Positions 41,986-51,414 of a stretch of DNA of 64,000 nt are shown here, piece by piece. The DNA comes from Streptomyces liliiviolaceus (lineage in GTDB: Bacteria; Actinomycetota; Actinomycetes; Streptomycetales; Streptomycetaceae). The stretch's first letter is position 1. Each line of letters starts with the position of its first letter. Under the pieces are notes generated by a model, which was not told the origin of the DNA, did not search any database, and saw nothing but the letters and a program-made list of their open reading frames with translations. The translations under genes and the position numbers were made by a program. The DNA lies in the NCBI RefSeq assembly GCF_018070025.1, contig NZ_JAGPYQ010000001.1, positions 8,370,001 to 8,434,000 on the forward strand. The letters are read 5' to 3'.

Positions 41986-44394
41986 GTGACCATCGCGCCA
42001 GCCGATCCGGTCTCCGCGACAGCGACCCGGGACCAGCAGGACAGGGCCGAGGCCGACGGACCGGGAACCGCGTTGCTGCGGATCCTGACCGACTTCACCG
42101 CCGACCTCCCCGGCGCCGACCCCGGCCGGGTCGCCGCCGCCGCGCTGCGCGGCCGGTCCGCCGCCGCGGACATCGCGGAGCTGCGCGAGCTGGCCACGGA
42201 GTCGGCCGCCGGTCTCATCTCCGAGGACCCGGTCTACTCGAAGCTGGCCGCCCGTCTGCTGACCGTCACCATCGCCGCGGAGGCCGCCTCGCAGGGCGTG
42301 CGCTCCTTCTCGGAGTCGGTCGCCGTCGGCCACCGCGAGGGCCTGATCGCCGACCGCACGGCCGAGTTCGTCCGCCTCCACGCGGCCCGGCTCGACACGC
42401 TGATCGACCTTGCGGGCGACGACCGCTTCGGCTACTTCGGGCTGCGCACGCTGCACAGCCGGTACCTGCTGCGGCACCCGATCACCCGATCCGTCATCGA
42501 GACGCCCCAGCACTTCATGCTGCGGGTGGCGAGCGGTCTCGCCGAGGACGACACGACCAGGTCCCTCGACGAGGTGGCCTCGCTGTACCGGCTGATGAGC
42601 CGCCTCGACTACCTGCCCTCCTCCCCCACGCTCTTCAACTCCGGTACGCGCCACCCGCAGATGTCGTCCTGCTACCTCCTCGACTCCCCGCTGGACGAGC
42701 TGGACTCCCTCTACGACCGCTACCACCAGGTGGCCCGCCTCTCGAAGCACGCGGGCGGCATCGGGCTCTCGTACTCCCGGATCCGTTCGCGCGGGTCGCT
42801 GATCCGCGGCACGAACGGGCACTCGAACGGGATCGTGCCGTTTCTGAAGACCCTCGACGCCTCGGTCGCCGCGGTGAACCAGGGCGGCCGGCGCAAGGGC
42901 GCCGCCGCGGTCTACCTGGAGACCTGGCACTCCGACATCGAGGAGTTCCTGGAGCTGCGCGACAACACCGGTGAGGACGCCCGGCGTACGCACAACCTGA
43001 ACCTCGCGCACTGGATCCCCGACGAGTTCATGCGCCGGGTGAACGAGAACCGCGACTGGTCGCTGTTCTCCCCCTCGGACGTGCCCGAGCTGGTCGACCT
43101 GTGGGGCGACGCGTTCGACGCCGCCTACCGGGGGGCCGAGGAGCGGGGGCTGGCCAGGAAGACCATCCCCGCCCGTGATCTGTACGGCCGCATGATGCGT
43201 ACCCTCGCGCAGACCGGCAACGGCTGGATGACCTTCAAGGACGCCGCCAACCGCACCGCCAACCAGACGGCGCTGCCCGGCCACACGGTCCACTCCTCGA
43301 ACCTGTGCACCGAGATCCTGGAGGTCACGGACGACGGGGAGACCGCGGTCTGCAACCTCGGCTCGGTCAACCTCGGCGCCTTCGTGGACGCGGACGCCGG
43401 CGACATCGACTGGGAGCGGCTCGACGCGACCGTGAGGACCGCGGTCACCTTCCTCGACCGGGTCGTCGACATCAACTTCTACCCGACCGAGCAGGCGGGC
43501 CGCTCCAACGCCAAGTGGCGTCCGGTGGGCCTCGGCGCGATGGGGCTGCAGGACGTCTTCTTCAAGCTGCGGCTGCCGTTCGACTCGCCGCAGGCGCGCG
43601 CCCTCTCCACCCGCATCGCCGAGCGGATCATGCTCGCCTCGTACGAGGCGTCCGCCGACCTCGCCGAGCGCAACGGCCCGCTGCCCGCCTGGGAGAAGAC
43701 CCGTACGGCGCAGGGTGTGCTGCACCCCGACCACTACGACGTCGAGCTGAACTGGCCGGAGCGCTGGGCGGCGCTGCGGGAGCGGATCGCCGCGGTGGGC
43801 ATGCGCAACTCGCTGCTGCTGGCGATCGCGCCGACCGCCACCATCGCGTCCATCGCGGGCGTGTACGAGTGCATCGAGCCGCAGGTCTCCAACCTGTTCA
43901 AGCGCGAGACGCTGTCCGGCGAGTTCCTCCAGGTCAACTCCTACCTGGTGGCCGAGCTGAAGAAGCTCGGCGTGTGGGACGCGCAGACCCGGGAGGCACT
44001 GCGCGAGTCCAACGGCTCGGTGCAGGGCTTCACCTGGGTCCCCGCGGACGTGCGCGAGCTGTACCGCACGGCGTGGGAGATCCCGCAGCGCGGTCTGATC
44101 GACATGGCCGCCGCCCGAACCCCGTTCCTGGACCAGGCCCAGTCGCTGAACCTGTTCCTGGAGACACCGACCATCGGCAAGCTCTCCTCGATGTACGCGT
44201 ACGCCTGGAAGTCGGGGCTGAAGACGACGTACTACCTGCGCTCGCGCCCGGCGACCCGTATCGCCCGCGCCGCCCAGGCGCAGAGCGTGACCGAGGCGCG
44301 GCCCGAGAAGACCATCCCCGTCCAGCAGGCCGCCGACCCCGACGCGGTCGCCTGCTCCCTTGAGAACCCCGAGTCCTGCGAGGCCTGCCAGTAA
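41986..44394 (+). CDS. nrdA: Class Ia ribonucleotide reductase, alpha subunit
   Basis: This 802-residue catalytic subunit reduces ribonucleoside diphosphates. Redox-active pair and active-site motifs: HPQMSSCYLLDSPLDELDSL, KHAGGIGLSYSRIRSRGS, VHSSNLCTEILEVTDDGETA (Asn-x-Cys-x-Glu, about residue 440), TATIASIAGVYECIEP. The C-terminal thioredoxin-accepting tail is ESCEACQ (Cys798, Cys801). No clear ATP-cone motif is visible at the N-terminus. GTG 41986 has GGGAGAG upstream, within the riboswitch expression platform. Overlaps nrdB by one base. Confidence 0.96.
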   Translation: MTIAPADPVSATATRDQQDRAEADGPGTALLRILTDFTADLPGADPGRVAAAALRGRSAAADIAELRELATESAAGLISEDPVYSKLAARLLTVTIAAEAASQGVRSFSESVAVGHREGLIADRTAEFVRLHAARLDTLIDLAGDDRFGYFGLRTLHSRYLLRHPITRSVIETPQHFMLRVASGLAEDDTTRSLDEVASLYRLMSRLDYLPSSPTLFNSGTRHPQMSSCYLLDSPLDELDSLYDRYHQVARLSKHAGGIGLSYSRIRSRGSLIRGTNGHSNGIVPFLKTLDASVAAVNQGGRRKGAAAVYLETWHSDIEEFLELRDNTGEDARRTHNLNLAHWIPDEFMRRVNENRDWSLFSPSDVPELVDLWGDAFDAAYRGAEERGLARKTIPARDLYGRMMRTLAQTGNGWMTFKDAANRTANQTALPGHTVHSSNLCTEILEVTDDGETAVCNLGSVNLGAFVDADAGDIDWERLDATVRTAVTFLDRVVDINFYPTEQAGRSNAKWRPVGLGAMGLQDVFFKLRLPFDSPQARALSTRIAERIMLASYEASADLAERNGPLPAWEKTRTAQGVLHPDHYDVELNWPERWAALRERIAAVGMRNSLLLAIAPTATIASIAGVYECIEPQVSNLFKRETLSGEFLQVNSYLVAELKKLGVWDAQTREALRESNGSVQGFTWVPADVRELYRTAWEIPQRGLIDMAAARTPFLDQAQSLNLFLETPTIGKLSSMYAYAWKSGLKTTYYLRSRPATRIARAAQAQSVTEARPEKTIPVQQAADPDAVACSLENPESCEACQ

Positions 44395-45422
44395 TGACCA
44401 CCGCGACCACAGCCAAGGGTGAGAAGAACCTGCTCGACCCGGGCTTCGAGCTCACCCTGCGCCCCATGCGCTACCCGGACTTCTACGAGCGCTACCGGGA
44501 CGCGATCAAGAACACCTGGACCGTCGAGGAGGTCGACCTCCACTCGGACGTCTCCGACCTGGCGAAGCTGTCACCGGGTGAGCAGCACATGATCGGCCGG
44601 CTGGTCGCGTTCTTCGCGACGGGCGACTCGATCGTGGCGAACAACCTGGTCCTGACGCTGTACAAGCACATCAACTCCCCCGAGGCGCGGCTGTATCTGA
44701 GCCGTCAGCTCTTCGAGGAGGCCGTGCACGTCCAGTTCTATCTGACGCTCCTGGACACCTACCTCCCCGACCCGGAGGACCGGGCGGCGGCCTTCGACGC
44801 CGTCGAGAACATCCCGTCCATCCGCGAGAAGGCCGAGTTCTGCTTCAAGTGGATGGACTCGGTGGAGAAGCTGGACCGGCTGGAGACGAAGGCCGACCGC
44901 CGCCGCTTCCTGCTGAACCTCATCTGCTTCGCCGCGTGCATCGAGGGCCTGTTCTTCTACGGGGCCTTCGCGTACGTCTACTGGTTCCGCAGCCGGGGCC
45001 TGCTGCACGGCCTGGCGACCGGCACCAACTGGGTGTTCCGCGACGAGACGATGCACATGAGCTTCGCCTTCGAGGTCGTGGACACGGTCCGCAAGGAGGA
45101 GCCGGAGCTCTTCGACGAGGAGCTCCGGCAGCAGGTGACCGACATGATGCGCGAGGCCGTCGAGGCCGAGCTGCAGTTCGGGCGCGACCTGTGCGGTGAG
45201 GGCCTGCCGGGCATGAACACCGAGTCGATGCGGCAGTACCTGGAGTGCGTCGCCGACCAGCGGCTGCAGCGCCTTGGTCTCGCCCCGGTGTACGGCTCCG
45301 AGAACCCGTTCTCCTTCATGGAGCTGCAGGGGGTTCAGGAGCTGACCAACTTCTTCGAGCGCCGGCCCTCGGCGTACCAGGTGGCGGTGGAGGGGACGGT
45401 CGACCTCGACGAGGACTTCTGA
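44394..45422 (+). CDS. nrdB: Class Ia ribonucleotide reductase, beta subunit
   Basis: This 342-residue diiron-tyrosyl-radical subunit has helices supplying iron ligands: FFATGDSIVANN, RQLFEEAVHVQFYLTLLDTY, ACIEGLFFYGAFAYVYW and RDETMHMSFAFEVVD. The C-terminal tail ending VDLDEDF should dock on NrdA. ATG 44394 uses the last base of the nrdA TAA stop, so translation is coupled. A terminator hairpin lies 27 bp downstream. The last 88 bp are covered by an opposite-strand small membrane ORF. Confidence 0.96.
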   Translation: MTTATTAKGEKNLLDPGFELTLRPMRYPDFYERYRDAIKNTWTVEEVDLHSDVSDLAKLSPGEQHMIGRLVAFFATGDSIVANNLVLTLYKHINSPEARLYLSRQLFEEAVHVQFYLTLLDTYLPDPEDRAAAFDAVENIPSIREKAEFCFKWMDSVEKLDRLETKADRRRFLLNLICFAACIEGLFFYGAFAYVYWFRSRGLLHGLATGTNWVFRDETMHMSFAFEVVDTVRKEEPELFDEELRQQVTDMMREAVEAELQFGRDLCGEGLPGMNTESMRQYLECVADQRLQRLGLAPVYGSENPFSFMELQGVQELTNFFERRPSAYQVAVEGTVDLDEDF

Positions 45423-45607
45423 TCCCTGACAGGGCCTTGGCCCTCGGCGGGGCCCCGCTCCTTCGCGGGGCCCTGTTCGGCCTCCCTGAGCTGACGGTCG
45501 ACGCGTCGGTCGCGCACGATGCCGAACACCGCGGGGAGGACGAGCAGGACGAGGATTCCGAGGACGAAGAGCATTCCGATCAGGCCTTCCAGCTGTGTCG
45601 TAGTCAT
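45335..45607 (-). CDS. Small single-helix membrane protein, antisense-overlapping nrdB
   Basis: The product of about 90 residues starts MTTTQLEGLIGMLFVLGILV and continues LLVLPAVFGIVRDRRVDRQL, one clear membrane helix then a charged, Glu/Gly/Pro tail. I do not recognise it. The first 60 residues look protein-like, but the last 30 are read antisense through nrdB and the nrdAB terminator hairpin, so the stop may be fortuitous. ATG 45607 has a weak ribosome-binding site; GTG 45616 is an alternative. It is divergent from nrdS, 93 bp apart. Confidence 0.55.
   Translation of the reverse strand: MTTTQLEGLIGMLFVLGILVLLVLPAVFGIVRDRRVDRQLREAEQGPAKERGPAEGQGPVRDQKSSSRSTVPSTATWYAEGRRSKKLVSS
45450..45473. 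terminator. Terminator after nrdB
   Basis: GGGCCCCGC and its complement form a 9-bp stem with a TCCTTC loop, ending 51 bp after the nrdB stop. It separates nrdAB from nrdS, so full nrdABS transcription would need read-through. Confidence 0.75.
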
Positions 45608-45700
45608 GGACACCACTGTCGCGCCGGATACTCCTTACCGTGAGTGGCAGGACTGCCGCACACCCTCGATTTCCTGCCAGAGCGGGTGCACACTGGCAGC

Positions 45701-46666
45701 ATGCTGACCAACGTGGCCGCCGTCCTGCTCGACGGCGCGCATCCTTTCGAACTCGGCGTCGTGTGCGAGGTGTTCGGTCTCGACCGCAGCGACGAGGGAC
45801 TTCCGGTGTACGACTTCGCGGTCGCCTCGGCCGAGGGGCCGGACCTCGCCACCCACGTCCCGGGGCTCACCCTCTCCACCCCGTACGGGCTCGACCGGCT
45901 GGAGGAGGCCGACCTCATCGTCGTACCCGCCGGGAGCCACTACATCGGGCGCACCTACCCGCCCGCGCTGCTCGACGCCCTGGTCCGGGCCGCCGACCGC
46001 GGCGCCAAGGTGCTGAGCGTCTGCTCCGGGGTCTTCGTGCTCGGCGCGGCCGGACTGCTCGACGGGCGCCGCTGCGCGGTCCACTGGCGGCACGCCGACA
46101 AGCTGGCCGCCCGCCATCCCCTCGCGAAGGTCGAACCGGACGTGCTGTACGTGGACGAGGACCCGGTGATCACTTCGGCCGGCACCGCCTCCGGCATCGA
46201 CGCCTGTCTGCACATCGTCCGCAAGGAGCAGGGCCCGGAGATCGCCAACAGCATCGCGCGGCGCATGGTGGTGCCGCCGCACCGCGACGGCGGCCAGGCC
46301 CAGTACATCGAGCGGCCGCTGCCGCGCTCGCAGTGCGACACGGTCGGTGAGACGCTCGCCTGGATGGAGCGCCACCTCGACGAGGAGGTGACCGTCGAAC
46401 AGCTCGCCGCCCGCGCGCACATGTCGCCGCGCACCTTCGCCCGGCGCTTCCAGCAGGAGACGGGGACCACCCCGTACCGCTGGCTCCTGCGTCAACGGGT
46501 ACTGCTGGCGCAGGAGTTGCTGGAGGCCACCGACCAGACGATGGACTTCATCGCGGACCGCACGGGGTTCGGGACGGCGGCCGCGCTGCGCCATCAGTTC
46601 GTCCGCTCGCTGGGGACGACACCGAACGCGTACCGGCGCACGTTCAGGGGCCCGCAGGCCGCCTGA
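45701..46666 (+). CDS. nrdS: AraC-family regulator with DJ-1/PfpI-like domain (NrdS)
   Basis: This 321-residue GATase1-like/AraC protein has an N-terminal DJ-1/PfpI fold (1-190): VAAVLLDGAHPFELGVVCEV, then LIVVPAGSHYIG and the nucleophile elbow VLSVCSGVFVLGAAGLL. The C-terminal two HTHs are VTVEQLAARAHMSPRTFARR and TMDFIADRTGFGTAAALRHQ. In S. coelicolor the third gene of the nrdABS operon is such an AraC-like protein, so I name it nrdS by position. ATG 45701 is chosen. It is 278 bp from nrdB, so it may have its own promoter. Confidence 0.88.
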   Translation: MLTNVAAVLLDGAHPFELGVVCEVFGLDRSDEGLPVYDFAVASAEGPDLATHVPGLTLSTPYGLDRLEEADLIVVPAGSHYIGRTYPPALLDALVRAADRGAKVLSVCSGVFVLGAAGLLDGRRCAVHWRHADKLAARHPLAKVEPDVLYVDEDPVITSAGTASGIDACLHIVRKEQGPEIANSIARRMVVPPHRDGGQAQYIERPLPRSQCDTVGETLAWMERHLDEEVTVEQLAARAHMSPRTFARRFQQETGTTPYRWLLRQRVLLAQELLEATDQTMDFIADRTGFGTAAALRHQFVRSLGTTPNAYRRTFRGPQAA

Positions 46667-46701
46667 ACGTGCGCCGCGCGGTCACCGGGGCACGGCCGTG
46701 C

Positions 46702-48072
46702 TCACCTCGGCACGGCCCTCAGCAGCAGCCGGTGCGGCCGCAGGGTGATGCCGACGCGGGTGGTGTCGTTCGACTCGGACACCTGCTCCAGCCGCCAGCG
46801 CGAGGTCACCGCCGCCGTGATGAGCCCGAGCTGGGCCATCGAGAAGTGGTCGCTCGGGCACTTCCGGTTGCCCACGCTGAACGGGCTCATCGCGTACTTC
46901 GGCACGTCCTTGGCACGTTCCGGAAGCCAGCGATCGGGGTCGAACTCCAGATGCCCGCCGTACGAACGCGCGTCGCGCTGTATCGCGTACGGGCTGTAGA
47001 CGATGTCGGCCCCGGCCGGAATGCGATACCCACCGAGTGCGGTTTCGGTCACGGCCCGGCGCGTCAATATCCATACGGCGGGACGCAACCGCATGGCCTC
47101 GACGACGACATTGTTCGTGTGGGACAGCTTCCGCACGTCCGCGAATGCGACAGGGCGGCCTTCAGTGACCGATTCGACCTCTTCGCGTACGCGATCCGCC
47201 TGTTCCGGGTGTTCCGCGAGGACCTGCAGAAGCCACATGATCGTGGAAGCGACCGTTTCGCTTCCGGGGGTGAGTATCGCGACGACCTGGTCGTGGATCT
47301 CCTGTTCCCCGATGGGCTCGCCATTCTCGTCCTTCGCTTCCAGCAATGCTGTCAGCAAATCGTCCGGCTTTTGACCAGATGCACGGCGCTCGGCCACGAT
47401 CTCGTCGACCAGGAGGTGTAAATCGGCCAATGCGCGGTCGAATTTACGATTGGCCGGAAGCGGAAGCCGGTAGAGCGGTCCCGCGGGAACGACCATACGG
47501 CGGTACATGCCGCGGAAGACGGTGGCGAGGGCGATGCTCAGCCGCTCGGCCCGCTCGTCCATGAAGTCGCCGCGCAGCAGGCAGCGGGCGGCGATGCGGA
47601 CGGCGACGCGGAACGACTCCGCGGTGCAGTCGATCGTCTCGCCGGGCCGCCAGCGCTCCGCGAGGGCGTGCGCCTCCTCCTCCATGATCGGCCCGTAGCC
47701 GGGGATGGCGTCCAACCGGAAGGCGGGCTGGATCGTCCGGCGCTGACGCCGGTGCCGCGAGCCGTTGGCGGTCGCCACTCCCTCCTTGCCGAGCAGGCCT
47801 TCCAGGGACTCCCACAGCGGCCCGTCGATCTTGAAGTCGGGGCTCAGGGCGAGCTCCCCGGTGAGGGCCGGCGTGGTGACGGCGTACACCGTCTTGGGGC
47901 CCAGCTTCAGCCGGACGACCTCGCCCTGGTCGCGCAGCCGGGAGAGGAACCCCAGCGGGTCGCGGACCAGTTTCAGGCCGTGTCCGAGGCCGGGGACGCC
48001 GCCCCCGGCGAGGGGCGGGGTGGACAGTTCTGCCGCTTGGTGTGCAGCGGACCGTACCGACTCGACGGTCAT
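46702..48072 (-). CDS. cyp170A1: Cytochrome P450 CYP170A1-like, albaflavenone biosynthesis
   Basis: This 456-residue P450 should oxidise epi-isozizaene in two steps to albaflavenone. The I-helix is [13 protein letters not shown] (268-273 region), with Pro-Gly replacing the usual Ala-Gly. The ExxR region is [12 protein letters not shown]. The heme motif is [15 protein letters not shown], Cys405, where the usual Gly two after Cys is Ser. CYP170A1 is reported also to make farnesene through a terpene-synthase-like site; a DDLLT sequence is present at D237-D238. ATG 48072 overlaps the synthase stop as ATGA, so they are co-translated. Confidence 0.95.
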   Translation of the reverse strand: MTVESVRSAAHQAAELSTPPLAGGGVPGLGHGLKLVRDPLGFLSRLRDQGEVVRLKLGPKTVYAVTTPALTGELALSPDFKIDGPLWESLEGLLGKEGVATANGSRHRRQRRTIQPAFRLDAIPGYGPIMEEEAHALAERWRPGETIDCTAESFRVAVRIAARCLLRGDFMDERAERLSIALATVFRGMYRRMVVPAGPLYRLPLPANRKFDRALADLHLLVDEIVAERRASGQKPDDLLTALLEAKDENGEPIGEQEIHDQVVAILTPGSETVASTIMWLLQVLAEHPEQADRVREEVESVTEGRPVAFADVRKLSHTNNVVVEAMRLRPAVWILTRRAVTETALGGYRIPAGADIVYSPYAIQRDARSYGGHLEFDPDRWLPERAKDVPKYAMSPFSVGNRKCPSDHFSMAQLGLITAAVTSRWRLEQVSESNDTTRVGITLRPHRLLLRAVPR

Positions 48073-49154
48073 TTCTCACCTGCCGCTTCGTTGTTGACGT
48101 ACGGGGGTGTGGTGCGGTCGTCCCAGCTGTCGACCATGTACCGTCCCGACTCGTGGTGGAACCAGTACACGGAGCTGAACCAGTTCCGCATATTGAACAG
48201 GCACGCCCGTACGGCAGCCGCTAGTTCGGCGCCGCGGACGGACCCGTTGTCGATCCTTTCCGCGTACCTCAATACCTCCTGTTCGACGTCGAGGAATTCA
48301 GTGATGCATTCCTCGACCCGTCGCCTGACTTCCTTGACCGATTCCTCCAGTCGCATTCCCTCGTGATGAATGAGACTGATACCGAGATTGTGCACCTCGT
48401 CGCCCGCTATTTCTTTGGGCAGAGAGCACAGATCGTTGTACCAGGCGGCGAAATCCTGGCACAGCAGAGCAGCCCTCCGATAGGCGGGGTTCTCCCGCAC
48501 GGCGACGGGCAGTTCGTACTCCGCGCTCGGTTCGAGCAGGTCGAGCCAGATCCAGTGCGCGAAAGTGTTCCGCCGCAGTTCGAGGTATTCCGCGACGGTC
48601 GGGACAATGCCCGAGACCCGGTTGTGGAATTCCTGGTCGTACGCCTCGATGACGGTGTGGAAGTGGTCGGCGAACCGCGCGTTCCACCCCTCGCCCAGGA
48701 ACGAGTACAGCCGGACCATGCTGTCCGCGAACCCCGCCACCAGGGGGTCCTGGTGGTACAGATGCTCCTTCGGGGAGTCGAGGGCCGCGTGCAGCCGCGT
48801 CCTGAGCAGCTGCCAGGCCACCGGCCGGCCGTGGATGACATCACGGTCGTGGCGGTCGTCCCAGACGAAGAACCACGCGCTGTAGTCCGCTATCGCCTGG
48901 AGGACCTCGTCGGGCGCGCCAATGTAGAAGCCCGCCATGAGGTCGGTGTAGCAAAGCCCATCGGCATATGCCTCGACCTTCGCCGCAGACATGAGGCGCA
49001 TTTCCAGGAGCCAGACCCTGGTGTTCTCCTGGAGTCGGGGCCAATACGGATGGAGTTGACGGGGAAACTCGGCCTCGATCACCGGAAGAGAGAGCGCCGG
49101 TGGAACGAGGGCCGAGGTGTACGTCGTTGAGGTGCTCTGTGGGAAAGCAGGCAC
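48069..49154 (-). CDS. cyc1: epi-Isozizaene synthase (class I sesquiterpene cyclase)
   Basis: This 361-residue cyclase converts farnesyl diphosphate to epi-isozizaene. The aspartate-rich motif is WDDRHD (D99, D100, D103) and the NSE/DTE motif is NDLCSLPKE (N240, S244, E248). These are the same residue numbers I recall for the S. coelicolor enzyme. The C-terminus [15 protein letters not shown], then [13 protein letters not shown], is also characteristic. GTG 49154 with GAGAGGGG upstream gives exactly the expected length; an ATG at 49286 would add 44 unrelated residues. Soluble, Mg2+-dependent, operon with CYP170A1. Confidence 0.97.
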   Translation of the reverse strand: MPAFPQSTSTTYTSALVPPALSLPVIEAEFPRQLHPYWPRLQENTRVWLLEMRLMSAAKVEAYADGLCYTDLMAGFYIGAPDEVLQAIADYSAWFFVWDDRHDRDVIHGRPVAWQLLRTRLHAALDSPKEHLYHQDPLVAGFADSMVRLYSFLGEGWNARFADHFHTVIEAYDQEFHNRVSGIVPTVAEYLELRRNTFAHWIWLDLLEPSAEYELPVAVRENPAYRRAALLCQDFAAWYNDLCSLPKEIAGDEVHNLGISLIHHEGMRLEESVKEVRRRVEECITEFLDVEQEVLRYAERIDNGSVRGAELAAAVRACLFNMRNWFSSVYWFHHESGRYMVDSWDDRTTPPYVNNEAAGEK

Positions 49155-49378
49155 GAACAAACCCCTCTCAGCCGCCTGTTGACGACACGCCCCTCCCGCT
49201 GTGCCGGGCGTGCGCCGTTGCGTATCCCCGCACTTCCCATTCAGCACCACAACTGACCGTTCTGGGAACGGATTTGCTGCGCTCACTACCCCACGATGCC
49301 GAGAATCTCCCTATGTGTGACTGAATATGGATCATTACAGACGCACAAGGGATCGAACGTGCTACGCGCAGACGAACG
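49155..49378. other. Promoter region of the epi-isozizaene operon
   Basis: These 224 bp are the start of a 338-bp gap up to the def stop. It is somewhat AT-richer than its surroundings (for example GAATATGGATCATTACAG at 49323-49340). No coding frame or clear operator was recognised. Confidence 0.5.
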
Positions 49379-49410
49379 GCGCCTGGTCGGAGGGGAATCC
49401 GACCAGGCGC
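49379..49410. terminator. Terminator downstream of def
   Basis: There is a perfect 13-bp stem (49379-49391 and 49398-49410) with a 6-nt loop, 83 bp beyond the def stop on its transcribed side. Between them lie two copies of CAGACGTTCTCAG, at 49454-49466 and 49484-49496, 30 bp apart. Confidence 0.8.
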
Positions 49411-49492
49411 TGTGGAGGCGGGACGCTCACGCCCCGGTTTTCGTTCTGTGTCACAGACGTTCTCAGGTGTTCACAGACGTCCGCAGACGTTC

Positions 49493-50143
49493 TCAGTCGT
49501 TCGCGACGACGGGGTAGCGCGGTTCGTTCTCGGCCATCTGCCGCAGCGCGTCCTTGCGCTCGCGCTTGGAGAGCCGGTCGATGTAGAGGTACCCGTACAG
49601 GTGGTCCGTCTCGTGCTGGAGGCAGCGCGCGAAGTAGCCCGTGCCCCGCACCTTGATCGGGTTGCCCTTCTCGTCCTGCCCGGTGACCTCGGCGTAGTCG
49701 GGGCGGGCCAGCGGCGCGTACGCGGTCGGCACCGACAGGCAGCCCTCGTTGCTCTCGTCCAGCTGGCGCCGCTCGGCGGGCAGCTCGACGAGCACCGGGT
49801 TGCAGACCACTCCGGTGTGCCGCTTGCCCTCGTCGTCCGGGCAGTCGTAGACGAAGACCTTGAGGTCGACACCGACCTGGTTCGCGGCCAGGCCCACGCC
49901 CTCGGCGGTGTGCTGGCTGGCGAACATGTCGTCGACGAGCCGGGCGAGGTCGTCCCCGAAGTCCGTGACGTCCCTGCACTCCTTGTGCAGCACCGGGTTC
50001 CCGACGACCGTGATGGGCCGCGAGGTCCCGCGCCCGCGGTAGGCCGCCTCACGCTCCTCCGGGTTCTCGGTGTCGATGACGAAGCCCTCGTCGTCCACGG
50101 GGAGCACCCCGGAGTGCTGCTGCTCAGTGTCCTGCTGCGCCAT
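49493..50143 (-). CDS. def: Peptide deformylase
   Basis: This 216-residue metalloenzyme removes the N-formyl group from nascent proteins at the ribosome exit. All three motifs are present: [17 protein letters not shown] (metal Cys) and [11 protein letters not shown] (HExxH, catalytic Glu). An acidic N-terminal extension of about 45 residues precedes the core, as in some actinobacterial type I/III enzymes. ATG 50143 is the natural start; an upstream in-frame start would translate the dispersed repeat. Confidence 0.96.
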   Translation of the reverse strand: MAQQDTEQQHSGVLPVDDEGFVIDTENPEEREAAYRGRGTSRPITVVGNPVLHKECRDVTDFGDDLARLVDDMFASQHTAEGVGLAANQVGVDLKVFVYDCPDDEGKRHTGVVCNPVLVELPAERRQLDESNEGCLSVPTAYAPLARPDYAEVTGQDEKGNPIKVRGTGYFARCLQHETDHLYGYLYIDRLSKRERKDALRQMAENEPRYPVVAND

Positions 50144-50204
50144 GACCGACGTAAGCCTTCCTCGGAAAAACGGGGTTGCGATGCGGATACAGGGTACGGG
50201 GGCG

Positions 50205-50275
50205 CCGCGCCCCTCAGGGGCGCGGGGAACTGCGCGACCAGCCACAGCCGGACCCGCACCCGACGATCAAGCCCA
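50205..50275. repeat. Dispersed intergenic repeat, reverse copy
   Basis: AGGGGCGCGGGGAACTGCGC, then ACCAGCCAC and GACCCGCACCCGACGATCAA, is the full reverse-orientation unit. It lies between the TPR gene stop and the def start. Confidence 0.8.
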
Positions 50276-50289
50276 GCGGCCCCCGGGCG

Positions 50290-51297
50290 CTAACAGACCT
50301 CTTCGAGGTCACGCCAGTCCCGCGAATCGGGACTGTCGGCGACCCACCCGTCCAGCAGCCCCCGCACCAGCGAGGCAGGAGCGGCGAGCCCGCACTCCCG
50401 CTCGGGCACCCACAACTGCCCGTCGGTCCGATGCCCGAGCGGCCCGGGATGCCCCGGCTCGCTGTGATCGTGCGGATCGAGATGCTCCCCGTCCCCCTCG
50501 TCGGACGGCATCCGCGACTCGGAACACATCCGGCACAGCAGCCGCACGGAGGACGACCAGTCCTCCGCCGCGAACCCCGCGTCGGCCGCGAGCCGCTCCA
50601 GGGCGTCCCGGTCGTCCTCGGTCTCCGCCTCCAGGAGCACGACCCAGGTGGGCACCGGCGAGGGCGCCCACAGCTCGATCTCGTCGAAGACGGGATACGC
50701 GTGCCCCGCGGCGGTCGTGCGCTCCCCGTGGGGAACCCCGTCGTGCAGGACGACCTCGCCCCAGCGCCGCCCGGAGGACGGCAGCGGGATGGAGAGGACC
50801 TCGATACGGGCGGGGTCGAGCCGCCGCCCCCACACGACCTCGGCCTCGCCCTCGGGCGACAGCCGCACGGCCGCGCTGCCGAGGTCCATGCCCACCGGCT
50901 CCCCGGAGGCACCGGCGCCCGCGCCCGGCCTGGGCCGCGACGCACCGCCGGGCACCCGCAGGCCGTACGCCTGCCAGGCCCGCCGCGCCAGCGGCCAGTC
51001 CTGCAGGGCGGTCGCCGCGATGCCGACGTTCCACCAATCGGGGGCCCCGGTCTCCCGGTCGAGCAGCGCCACGGCCCGCAGACCGGCCGCCCGCGCCTGT
51101 TCCCAGTCGTGCCGGAACTTGTGCAGCAGCGCGAGGTTGAACCAGGACTCGGAAAGCCAGGGTTCCAGGTCCGCCGCACGTGTCAGCAGCGCCCCCGCGT
51201 CCTCGTACCGGCCGTCGCCGATGAGGGTGAACGCACGGTCGGTGGCCTGCCGCCATGAGGCGGAGGGCCGGTGCCGTCCCTTGCCGAAGATCCTCAC
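50290..51297 (-). CDS. TPR-like hypothetical protein
   Basis: In this 335-residue cytoplasmic protein the N-terminal 110 residues look like tetratricopeptide helices (RQATDRAFTLIGDGRYEDAG, LEPWLSESWFNLALLHKFRH, WWNVGIAATALQDWPLARRA). The following region is beta-rich: MDLGSAAVRLSPEGEAEVVW, EIELWAPSPVPTWVVLLEAE. It includes a possible metal site LLCRMCSES and HLDPHDHSEPGH, then GLLDGWVADSPDSRDWRDLE. The function is unknown. GTG 51297 has a GGCGGGA upstream; the same frame runs to 51411 without a good start. It neighbours def, probably cotranscribed. Confidence 0.8.
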   Translation of the reverse strand: MRIFGKGRHRPSASWRQATDRAFTLIGDGRYEDAGALLTRAADLEPWLSESWFNLALLHKFRHDWEQARAAGLRAVALLDRETGAPDWWNVGIAATALQDWPLARRAWQAYGLRVPGGASRPRPGAGAGASGEPVGMDLGSAAVRLSPEGEAEVVWGRRLDPARIEVLSIPLPSSGRRWGEVVLHDGVPHGERTTAAGHAYPVFDEIELWAPSPVPTWVVLLEAETEDDRDALERLAADAGFAAEDWSSSVRLLCRMCSESRMPSDEGDGEHLDPHDHSEPGHPGPLGHRTDGQLWVPERECGLAAPASLVRGLLDGWVADSPDSRDWRDLEEVC

Positions 51298-51414
51298 GAT
51301 TCCCGCCTGCCAGTTCGTTGAAGAGCGTGCAGCCTCGGGCTGGACTGTGCCCCCTGATGTCCTCTTCCTCGCATCCAACCACGGACGTGAGGAGGGGCGC
51401 TCATTACCCATGGG

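Noticed and set aside
49155..49286. ATG 49286 as the start of epi-isozizaene synthase
   Set aside because: The extra 44 residues do not resemble the family, while GTG 49154 with its RBS gives the exact 361-residue length.
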